Assembly: GCA_964428835.1 (NCBI GenBank)
Contig: CAYRZQ010000007.1
Coordinates: 1-64,000, forward strand
Direction: 5' to 3'
Origin: JAIXWP01 sp964428835
Lineage (GTDB): Bacteria; Bacteroidota; Bacteroidia; Flavobacteriales_D; Sanyastnellaceae
Length of the DNA: 64,000 nucleotides
In this document: positions 55,166 through 62,582 of the stretch, in pieces
Layout of the letters: every line of letters starts with the position of its first letter
Numbering within the stretch: position 1 is the stretch's first letter
The notes under the pieces: model-generated
Databases searched by the model: none
What the model saw: only the letters and a program-made list of their open reading frames with translations
Told to the model about the DNA's origin: nothing
Translations under genes and position numbers: made by a program

Positions 55166-56980
55166 TCAACTAAAATTTTGCATTTCGACAAGCGCCTTGT
55201 AAGTCCCTGCCTTTTGCATCAACTCATCGTGTGTACCCGATTCGGCAATGACTCCATTTTGAATTACCACGATCAAGTCCGCCTTCTGAATAGTGCTTAA
55301 GCGGTGTGCAATCACCAATGACGTGCGATTTTCCATCAATCGATATATGGCATCCTGAACAAGTTTTTCGCTTTGCGTATCGAGAGCCGATGTTGCTTCG
55401 TCCAGAATTAATATCGGTGGATTTTTGAATATCGCTCTGGCAATTGCCAATCGCTGTTTTTGGCCCCCGCTCAATTTATTACCGCCCTCTCCTACAACAA
55501 AGTCATACTTGCCTTCCAACTTAACGATAAACTCTTCGGCATTCGCTATTCGCGCCGCAGACTCTATTCTATCCATTTGAATACCCGAACTTCCCAAAGA
55601 AATATTATTTCGAATGCTCTCATTAAACAAAATACTGTCTTGAGAAACAAAACCCATGTGCTTTCTTACTTCTTCTACTTGATAGTCTTTAAGTGATATG
55701 CCATCAATAAGAACCTCACCTTGTGTTGGGTCATAGAATCGCGCTAACAAAGATGCCATGGTGGACTTTCCTCCACCGCTGGGGCCAACCAGCGCAACCG
55801 TTTGCCCTTTCTTGATTTTCAAATTTATTCCTTTGATAACCGACTTTTCTCCATAACCAAAATGCACATTCTTGAACTCAATCTCCTGTTTAAACTCCTC
55901 CAACTTTTGAGCATCCTTTTTATCACTTACACTTTCTTCAGCATTCAAAATTTCATTGATACGCTCAAGAGAAACATATCCTTTATTTATTTTAAACACA
56001 GCATCAGACAGTGCCCGTGCTGGTGGGATAATTTGAGAGAATACAAGAAGATAAAAGATTAACAATTCACCAGCCAACTCTCCTTTTATTACGACAGTAC
56101 CTCCAAAGTACAACAACACGGATATAACACTCAGCGCAATCACCTCACTCATCGGCGAACTAAGGTATTCCCTTCTATAAAGCTTATGCATCAAGCGAAA
56201 GAAAAAGTCGTTATTCCTATCAAACTTCTGCTTAAACTGTTTTTCAGCATTGAAAACTTTCACAATTTTAATTCCTGAAAGTGTTTCATCAATGATTGAA
56301 ACAAGATCGCTTAAACTTCCTTTACCACGACGTGCAGCATTCTTCAGACTTTTAGCAATAACTGAAATTAGAAATCCACTCACTGGTAAAAAAATCAGTG
56401 CGAAAATGGTTAGCTTCCAGTTTAGAGCAAACAATGTAATCAAAGAACTGATGATCATTACTGGAGACTTGAAAGTTGCCTCTATAGCTCCAATTACGCT
56501 GAACTCAATCTCCATTAGGTCATTTGTCATTCGAGAAATTAAATCCCCTTTTCGCTCATTAGAAAAATAAGCCATTGGCAAGCGAAGAATTTTATCATAA
56601 AGACGCTCCCTCAAGTCGCGGCTTACAGCGGTTCTTATCATTGCGATACTCATCACTCCGGCGTAGGCTACAAGATTTTTTAATAATGCCAAAACGATAA
56701 TCGCCAAGCACATCCACAACAATGCACTAAGCTGTCCATGCACCGATATGTATGCTTCCAGCTTCAAACTGAGATCGTACCATAGATTATTTATGAAACT
56801 ACTGTCTTCACTTGGCTTACTCGGCGAGGCACCCGCTTTTAGAATGATTTGGAGAAATGGAATGAGTGATGCGAATGTGAATAGAGAAAACGCAGCATTA
56901 AGCACATTAAAAAGAAAGTTTGAAAGCAAACTTGCTTTGTATGGCTTAAGTAGCGCGAATATTTCACGAAATTTTTTCAT
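55166..56980 (-). CDS. MsbA-like ABC exporter (TM plus ATPase)
   Basis: The 604-residue half-transporter has six transmembrane segments in the first ~330 residues (ABC type-1 exporter, with the coupling segment RERLYDKILRLPMAYFSNER) and an ATPase domain: Walker A LVGPSGGGKSTMASLLARFY, Q-loop VSQDSILFNESI, signature LSGGQKQRLAIARAIF, Walker B ILILDEATSALDTQSEK and switch His in VIAHRLSTI. Homodimers flip lipids or drugs out of the inner membrane; lipid A-type export is the default guess for MsbA-like Bacteroidetes proteins. purB ends 4 nt upstream, so both may be transcribed together. Confidence 0.93.
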   Translation of the reverse strand: MKKFREIFALLKPYKASLLSNFLFNVLNAAFSLFTFASLIPFLQIILKAGASPSKPSEDSSFINNLWYDLSLKLEAYISVHGQLSALLWMCLAIIVLALLKNLVAYAGVMSIAMIRTAVSRDLRERLYDKILRLPMAYFSNERKGDLISRMTNDLMEIEFSVIGAIEATFKSPVMIISSLITLFALNWKLTIFALIFLPVSGFLISVIAKSLKNAARRGKGSLSDLVSIIDETLSGIKIVKVFNAEKQFKQKFDRNNDFFFRLMHKLYRREYLSSPMSEVIALSVISVLLYFGGTVVIKGELAGELLIFYLLVFSQIIPPARALSDAVFKINKGYVSLERINEILNAEESVSDKKDAQKLEEFKQEIEFKNVHFGYGEKSVIKGINLKIKKGQTVALVGPSGGGKSTMASLLARFYDPTQGEVLIDGISLKDYQVEEVRKHMGFVSQDSILFNESIRNNISLGSSGIQMDRIESAARIANAEEFIVKLEGKYDFVVGEGGNKLSGGQKQRLAIARAIFKNPPILILDEATSALDTQSEKLVQDAIYRLMENRTSLVIAHRLSTIQKADLIVVIQNGVIAESGTHDELMQKAGTYKALVEMQNFS

Positions 56981-56984
56981 TCAA

Positions 56985-58352
56985 TCAAGCCAATTCGTTA
57001 TCCAATAAATTTACACCCGTATAATTGGAAGGACTAATGGCTTTCAACTCTGCTTTAACTTGAGAATTAACTTCTAAAGAATCAATGAAAGCGTGTATAT
57101 CATTCTTTGAAATTTCAGACTTCCCTCTTGTCAACGCTTTCAGTGCCTCGTACGGTTGAGGATATTTTTCTCTTCTTAAAATTGTTTGAATCGCTTCCGC
57201 AACAACAGCCCAATTAGCATCTAAATCTCGAGACAATGCAACCTCGTTGAGATTGAGTTTGCCAAGTCCTTTTTCAATGGAATTTAATGCGATCAAGGTA
57301 TGAGCCATGGGCACACCTATATTTCTCAAAACGGTGCTATCGGTAAGATCGCGTTGTAAACGACTAATTGGAAGCTTTGAAGAGAAGTGCTCAAAAAGTG
57401 CATTCGCAACACCGAGATTTCCTTCCGCATTTTCAAAATCAATGGGGTTCACCTTGTGTGGCATTGCAGAAGAACCTACTTCGCCTTCTTTCAATTTTTG
57501 TTTGAAATAATCCATTGAAACGTACGTCCACATATCCCTGCATAAATCCACGAGAATATTGTTGGTTCGTTTTATTGCATCAAAGACAGCCGCAAGATTA
57601 TCGTAGTGCTCGATTTGAGTGGTAAACTTGGAGCGCTTTAATCCCAATTTTTCAGCCAAGAAAAGCGTTGCAAATTCTACCCAATCTATATTGGGATAGG
57701 CAACATGATGCGCATTAAAATTTCCAGTTGCTCCACCAAACTTAGCCGAATAAGGTATTTCTTCTAATCGCGTGAGCTGCTCATCAAGACGTTCTACAAA
57801 TACATAGACTTCCTTTCCAAGTTTGGTAGGCGAAGCTGGCTGACCATGAGTTCTTGCCAACATTGCGATGTCTTTCCATTGAGTGGAAAGTTCCACAAGT
57901 TTTTCTACTACTCTATCGACAGCTGGTATATAGACTTGATCCACGGCATCGCGCATAGAGGCTGGAATGGCTGTGTTATTAATATCTTGTGAAGTCAAGC
58001 CAAAATGAATGAATTCCTTAAACTCATCCAGACCGTGCTGATCAAAAATTTCTTTTATAAAATATTCAACTGCTTTTACATCATGATTCGTCGTGCGCTC
58101 CATTTCTTTGATTCGCTCGGCCTCTTTTTGGGAGAATGACTCATAGACATCTCTCAAAACTTTAATCTTCTCTTCGGGAAAACCAGCCAACTGAGGCAAT
58201 GGAAGCTCTACGAGGGCAATGAAATATTCCACCTCTACCCAAACTCGGTATCGGATTAGGGCATATTCGCTGAAATACGAACTCAAAGGCTCTGCTTGCT
58301 TTCTGTAGCGCCCATCAACTGGGGAAATGGCATATAAAGGAGTGAACTCCAT
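56985..58352 (-). CDS. purB: adenylosuccinate lyase
   Basis: This 455-residue lyase acts in purine synthesis, splitting fumarate from SAICAR and from adenylosuccinate. Family landmarks are SPVDGRYRKQAEPLSSYFSE (long-form, E. coli-like N-terminus), TNHDVKAVEYFIKE, FIHFGLTSQDINNTA, ARTHGQPASPTKLGKE and the signature loop GSSAMPHKVNPIDFENAEGN with the catalytic Ser. Cytoplasmic homotetramer. The ABC exporter gene follows 4 nt later. A TATTTTCG box (one mismatch from the -7 consensus) lies about 24 nt upstream. Confidence 0.96.
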   Translation of the reverse strand: MEFTPLYAISPVDGRYRKQAEPLSSYFSEYALIRYRVWVEVEYFIALVELPLPQLAGFPEEKIKVLRDVYESFSQKEAERIKEMERTTNHDVKAVEYFIKEIFDQHGLDEFKEFIHFGLTSQDINNTAIPASMRDAVDQVYIPAVDRVVEKLVELSTQWKDIAMLARTHGQPASPTKLGKEVYVFVERLDEQLTRLEEIPYSAKFGGATGNFNAHHVAYPNIDWVEFATLFLAEKLGLKRSKFTTQIEHYDNLAAVFDAIKRTNNILVDLCRDMWTYVSMDYFKQKLKEGEVGSSAMPHKVNPIDFENAEGNLGVANALFEHFSSKLPISRLQRDLTDSTVLRNIGVPMAHTLIALNSIEKGLGKLNLNEVALSRDLDANWAVVAEAIQTILRREKYPQPYEALKALTRGKSEISKNDIHAFIDSLEVNSQVKAELKAISPSNYTGVNLLDNELA

Positions 58353-58437
58353 ATTTGGACTTATTAAGAAAGTGGCGAAAATACGAATTACCTGCCGAAT
58401 GAATCACTTACATTCGTGGCGTTAGATAATTTATCTC

Positions 58438-59289
58438 ATGAAATTACACATCGTTAACACAGGTCTATTCAAACTTGATGGCGGCGCCATGTTTGGTGTC
58501 GTTCCCAAAACAATCTGGAACAAGACTAATCCAGCTGACGAAAACAACATGTGCACATGGGCGATGCGGTGCCTCCTCATTGAAGATGGCAATCGTCTAA
58601 CTTTAATTGATACCGGTATCGGCACCAAGCAATCCGAGAAGTTTTTTAGTCATTATTACCTCCATGGAAGTGATACGCTTGAGTCATCTTTGAAGGGGCT
58701 GGGTTTTCAAAAAGACGATATCACCGATGTTTTCCTTACTCACCTTCATTTTGACCATTGCGGCGGCGCAATAGAATGGAATGAAGAAAAGAATGGATAT
58801 CGATCTGCTTTCAAAAATGCCCATTTCTGGTCGAACGAACGCCACTGGAAGTGGGGAACCGAACCCAATCCTCGTGAAAAGGCTAGTTTCTTAAAGGAGA
58901 ATATTCTCCCCATTCAAGAAAGCGGGCAGCTGAAGTTCATTGCTCGAACCAGTGACACAGTAGAAAAAAGCGAACTAGGCTTCGGAGTTACGTTCGTCGA
59001 TGGTCACACTGACAGTATGATGATTCCACGCATTCAGTACAAAGGCAAAACCATCTGTTTTATGGCTGATCTGCTGCCAAGCACGGGACACATTCCGCTT
59101 GCTTACGTAATGGGCTATGACACCAGACCTCTCATTACCCTTACGGAGAAGGAAAAATTCTTCAATGAGGCGGCTGATAAGGAATTCGTGCTAGTTTTAG
59201 AACACGACAGTGTAAACGAATGCTGCACTGTACAACACACCGAGAAAGGTGTGCGGCTTGGCGAAACATTTGCCCTGTCGGAATTGTAG
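58438..59289 (+). CDS. metallo-beta-lactamase-fold hydrolase
   Basis: The 283-residue protein has the two-metal MBL site: HLHFDH (102-107) in DVFLTHLHFDHCGGAIEWN, a further His in FVDGHTDSMM, and Asp in CFMADLLPSTGHIP, with a terminal His in LEHDS. The closest type is the AidB/quorum-quenching lactonase-like or hydroxyacylglutathione-like MBL group (N-terminus LHIVNTGLFKLDGGAMFGVV). Substrate unknown. Cytoplasmic. It is divergent from purB and convergent, 2 nt apart, with the next gene. Confidence 0.88.
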   Translation: MKLHIVNTGLFKLDGGAMFGVVPKTIWNKTNPADENNMCTWAMRCLLIEDGNRLTLIDTGIGTKQSEKFFSHYYLHGSDTLESSLKGLGFQKDDITDVFLTHLHFDHCGGAIEWNEEKNGYRSAFKNAHFWSNERHWKWGTEPNPREKASFLKENILPIQESGQLKFIARTSDTVEKSELGFGVTFVDGHTDSMMIPRIQYKGKTICFMADLLPSTGHIPLAYVMGYDTRPLITLTEKEKFFNEAADKEFVLVLEHDSVNECCTVQHTEKGVRLGETFALSEL

Positions 59290-59291
59290 AT

Positions 59292-60773
59292 CTAATGCGG
59301 ATTTACGCGCTGCTCCTTTTGTCGTCTGGTAGGAGGCACGTAGTTGGGGTCTGGAGTAGTGGCTGGATCGTATTCAAACAAGCGATTATCCTTGATGATT
59401 GTATCTACATAGCTGGGCACCATGTCCTCCCATCCAGAATAACCATGTTTGATCATATCGAGCACGTCCTTCGAATAGATGTCAATCACTTCTGAGTTAT
59501 AGTCCTCTATATCCACTAGACGCTTGTTGTAGCATAAGTATTCAAACAAAGGCTTCAATCTGGGATGAATTGGACAATTTCTACTGGTTATCATTTGCCC
59601 ACGCTCTACATCGTTCCATGGGTATAGATAAATCTTGAGGTCTCTACTAAAGAGGATTCCAAAAGCCTCTAGAATGCCGCCGTTTATATCGCGGTAATAC
59701 TTTTCATTAAACAACTCCATGAGCATATTGGCACCCATAATGATCCCCATACGCTTATTGGTATACTTTGAAAAATACTCTACTAATTTATAGTACTTGG
59801 AATAGTTTGAAACAAGCACTGTTTGGCCCAAAGAGCATAAAATATCTGCACGATCCAAGAAGTCCTGTTCATCGATATCTCCCTCTGCGCGAAGATTGTT
59901 TAAGGTCAATTCGAATAGAACTTGAATGTTATCCTTTTCTACACGGTGCTCCTTCTCAAACAACTTCATCCCCTTCATGATCATGTCTATGTTCACCTTG
60001 GTAACAGGGCGGAAGCTTCCTCTGAGGGCGAGGATATTCTTTTTGTATAGTACATCCGCGGCTTGGAGATTCCGACCATCAGGGGAGAATATTACCGCGT
60101 CCGTCATTCCATTTTTAACAAGTTGTAATGACAGCAGTCGATTATCTACTTTTTCGAAATCAGGCCCCGTCATTTGAATCATATCAATCTCAACTTGATC
60201 TCTACCGAGATTGTCGTAAAGACTTAGGAGCAATTCTTTCGGTTTATTATAGAAAAAATAGCAACCATAAAGAAGATTCACACCCAAAATCCCCACTGTA
60301 GCCTGCTGTAGCAATGCATCTGGCTCATGAAGACGCGCGTGAATAATGACAACATTGGGCTCTTTTGACGGATCTGTTTGGAACTTCATTCCCATCCAGC
60401 CGTGGCCTTGAATGGTCTTGCTGTAGTTGATGGTCGCGAATGTGTCCGCAAAAGAAAAAAACTTTTTACTGGAATGATCCTTTCTATTTAGGCGCGCCTC
60501 AATCAATTTATATTCATGATTGAGCATGTTTACGAGTCTCGGCTTGCATACGTACCTGCCCTTTTCCTCCTTTCCATAAATGGCATCACTGAAGTCCTTA
60601 TCATAAGCACTCATGGCCTTAGCTATGGTGCCGCTTGCCCCACCCGCACGAAAGAAGTGACGCACAACTTCTTGTCCTGCGCCTATTTCCGCAAAGGTTC
60701 CATAAATCTCCGAATTGAGATTAATTCTCAATGCTTTTTGACTCGCTGATAAAATGACACGCTCTAGTTCCAA
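59292..60773 (-). CDS. conserved 493-residue protein of unknown function, TTG start
   Basis: The protein starts at TTG 60773: no ATG exists back to the in-frame TGA at 60819-60821, and the N-terminus MELERVILSASQKALRINL matches a family I recall from Bacteroidetes and cyanobacteria, where it has been labelled variously (for example as a nucleotide adenylyltransferase or a TonB receptor) without proof. Landmarks are GTFAEIGAGQEVVRHFFRAG, GGASGTIAKAMSAYDKDFSD, WMGMKFQTDPSKEPN and NNLRAEGDIDEQDFLDRADI. No signal peptide, no TM, no known catalytic motif. I cannot assign a function. A TATTTTTG box lies 22 nt upstream. Confidence 0.82.
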   Translation of the reverse strand: MELERVILSASQKALRINLNSEIYGTFAEIGAGQEVVRHFFRAGGASGTIAKAMSAYDKDFSDAIYGKEEKGRYVCKPRLVNMLNHEYKLIEARLNRKDHSSKKFFSFADTFATINYSKTIQGHGWMGMKFQTDPSKEPNVVIIHARLHEPDALLQQATVGILGVNLLYGCYFFYNKPKELLLSLYDNLGRDQVEIDMIQMTGPDFEKVDNRLLSLQLVKNGMTDAVIFSPDGRNLQAADVLYKKNILALRGSFRPVTKVNIDMIMKGMKLFEKEHRVEKDNIQVLFELTLNNLRAEGDIDEQDFLDRADILCSLGQTVLVSNYSKYYKLVEYFSKYTNKRMGIIMGANMLMELFNEKYYRDINGGILEAFGILFSRDLKIYLYPWNDVERGQMITSRNCPIHPRLKPLFEYLCYNKRLVDIEDYNSEVIDIYSKDVLDMIKHGYSGWEDMVPSYVDTIIKDNRLFEYDPATTPDPNYVPPTRRQKEQRVNPH

Positions 60774-60795
60774 AATAACTCGTTTTGTGTTGCTA

Positions 60796-60822
60796 CAAAA
60801 ATAACAACAAGTACCCCATCAA
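60796..60822 (-). promoter_or_regulatory. candidate promoter of the TTG-started gene
   Basis: The minus strand reads TTG (60822-60820), 16 nt, then TATTTTTG (60803-60796), an exact -7 match; the TTG spacing is a little short. The -7 box lies 22 nt from the TTG start at 60773, supporting that start. Confidence 0.4.
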
Positions 60823-60866
60823 ATTGCAGGGTCAGAGATAGTTATTAGAATACTTTAAGGAATAAC

Positions 60867-61379
60867 TCAAAGAATGTCTTTCGTCAACTCTTGTAATTTC
60901 TCAACGGCAACCAAGGTGGCAGGACATCTGTGAAGATTAGCTGTATAAACCTCTACTTGATCCTTGAAATCTTTTCTATACAAATGTGGGAATGTAGCGC
61001 AATCGTGTGGACGTAATTCATAAACAGTACAGAGTCCGTTCTTTTGATCAAAAAACTGACATGGTGTGCTATCATTCATGATATCGCCTGTTGACTCTTC
61101 GGTATAGAGCCATTTGTCGTAGAACTCGTCGTAGGTCATGCCTAGTCGTGCTGCGAGACGCTTCACTTCTGACTTTTTCCAAGTTGGCGTCATGGTCATA
61201 CAACAGTTGCCACAAGATTGACAGTTGATTTCCTTCCAAGTCTCTGCTTCGGCTTGGGCGGTAAGTTTGGTAAGACCTTTAGGATTTTTTTTCGCAAGCT
61301 TTTTTAAAAATGCGGCGAGAACTTTTTTCTTTCTATATGCTCTTCTTCGGAATTGGGCGACATTCACTTTATCCTGCAT
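60867..61379 (-). CDS. YkgJ-type cysteine-cluster protein
   Basis: From ATG at 61379 the protein has 170 residues. After a basic N-terminus comes the metal-binding Cys cluster CQSCGNCC (Cys53, 56, 59, 60), then PCQFFDQKNGLCTVYELRPH with DCATFPHLYRKDF, the pattern of YkgJ/CxxCxxCC zinc- or iron-chelating proteins. Role unknown. A longer reading from 61550 runs through the SRP RNA gene and is rejected. The gene lies downstream of ffs on the same strand. Confidence 0.85.
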   Translation of the reverse strand: MQDKVNVAQFRRRAYRKKKVLAAFLKKLAKKNPKGLTKLTAQAEAETWKEINCQSCGNCCMTMTPTWKKSEVKRLAARLGMTYDEFYDKWLYTEESTGDIMNDSTPCQFFDQKNGLCTVYELRPHDCATFPHLYRKDFKDQVEVYTANLHRCPATLVAVEKLQELTKDIL

Positions 61380-61423
61380 GTGGTCAAATATTGAAAGGAA
61401 AGGTTTATTATAAAAAGAAAAAA

Positions 61424-61519
61424 AGGCAAGCCCCTTATATCGCACCGCTACAACCACCTGCCTTTGCTGCCTTCCGACCCTGGAGGATTGGGCGGGAGCT
61501 GGTCGTATAAGACTTGCCT
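61424..61519 (-). ncRNA. ffs: small signal recognition particle RNA (4.5S-like)
   Basis: Minus-strand RNA of about 96 nt. The apical domain GGGTCGGAAGGCAGCAAAGG matches the SRP consensus GGTC(C)GGAAGGNAGCAGC with the GGAA tetraloop region, and both ends pair (AGGCAAG at the 5' end with CTTGCCT at the 3' end). A T-rich run follows on the minus strand. The RNA binds Ffh and directs membrane-protein ribosomes to the membrane; no ffh gene is in the window. Confidence 0.92.
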
Positions 61520-61604
61520 TTAGGGCGCGAATGTAATAGTGTTTTTTCAAATTCCATACGTTTAATAATTCTCAGATGAATATTTTTCTTTGTCTCAAGA
61601 GATA

Positions 61605-61612
61605 TACCTTTG
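61605..61612 (+). promoter_or_regulatory. Bacteroidetes -7 box (TACCTTTG)
   Basis: An exact TAnnTTTG match 19 nt upstream of ATG 61632 of the glycosyltransferase gene. No TTG at the usual distance. Confidence 0.45.
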
Positions 61613-61631
61613 CGCGAAAGGCATTTAACCC

Positions 61632-62582
61632 ATGAAAGATATTTCCATTGTAATACCACTTTTCAATGAAGCAGAGTCGCTTCCAGAATTGCATCGCTGG
61701 ATAAGAGAAGTGATGATAAACAATGGCTATTCGTATGAGGTGCTTTTTATTGATGACGGCTCCAACGACGACTCATGGGCTGTGATCAAAAAACTTCGAA
61801 GTGAAGATGATAGCGTAAGAGCAATTCGCTTTCAGCGCAACTACGGCAAGAGCGCTGCCCTCCACATTGGATTTGAAGCAAGTAATGGCAAAGTAGTCAT
61901 CACTATGGATGCTGACCTCCAAGACAGTCCTGAAGAGATTCCAGACTTGAAAAAAATGATCGAAGTAGATGGTTATGACCTCGTAAGTGGATGGAAAAAG
62001 AAAAGATATGATCCAATTTCCAAAACTTTACCGACCAAACTCTTCAATTGGGCTACCCGTCGCATGAGCGGAATACACCTGCACGACTTCAATTGTGGGC
62101 TCAAGGCATACCGACGCAACGTAGTGAAATCACTTGAAATTTTTGGGGAAATGCACAGATACATACCTGTGATGGCGAAAAAAGAAGGATTCGCCAAAAT
62201 TGGTGAGAAGCCCGTTGAACACCGAGCAAGAAAATATGGGACTTCAAAGTTCGGACTGGAGCGTTTTATAAATGGCTTTCTCGATCTACTAACCATCACT
62301 TTCATATCGAGATTTGGAAAAAAGCCAATGCACTTCTTTGGCACCGTTGGTCTATTGGTTTTCATCATTGGATTAGGCAGCTTCACCTACATAGGAGGCA
62401 ATAAGCTCATCGCCATCATGAATGATGAGTACCAAAAGAACATAGCAGATCAGTCTATATTTTATATAGCTCTGACCTGCATGATCATTGGGACACAGTT
62501 ATTCTTAGCGGGATTCCTTGGTGAACTCGTTGCTCGTAATTCTAGTCGCCGCAACGATTATAAAATCTCTGAAGAAGTCTGA
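61632..62582 (+). CDS. GT2 polyprenyl-phosphate glycosyltransferase (DPM1/ArnC-like)
   Basis: This 316-residue enzyme has a GT-A domain: SIVIPLFNEAESLPELHRW, VLFIDDGSNDDSWAVI, then RNYGKSAALHIGFEASNG and the DxD-type ITMDADLQDSPEEIP (Asp93, Asp95), followed by GWKKKRYDP, FNCGLKAYRR and two C-terminal transmembrane segments (about 230-250 and 275-298). This is the layout of dolichol/undecaprenyl-phosphate glycosyltransferases that make lipid-linked sugars at the inner membrane. It could supply the donor for the GT22-like enzyme elsewhere in the window, but that is only a thought. It ends directly at the next convergent gene. Confidence 0.9.
   Translation: MKDISIVIPLFNEAESLPELHRWIREVMINNGYSYEVLFIDDGSNDDSWAVIKKLRSEDDSVRAIRFQRNYGKSAALHIGFEASNGKVVITMDADLQDSPEEIPDLKKMIEVDGYDLVSGWKKKRYDPISKTLPTKLFNWATRRMSGIHLHDFNCGLKAYRRNVVKSLEIFGEMHRYIPVMAKKEGFAKIGEKPVEHRARKYGTSKFGLERFINGFLDLLTITFISRFGKKPMHFFGTVGLLVFIIGLGSFTYIGGNKLIAIMNDEYQKNIADQSIFYIALTCMIIGTQLFLAGFLGELVARNSSRRNDYKISEEV

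Noticed and set aside
61380..61550. N-terminal extension of the YkgJ-type protein
   Set aside because: It covers the SRP RNA gene and adds residues that do not resemble the family.
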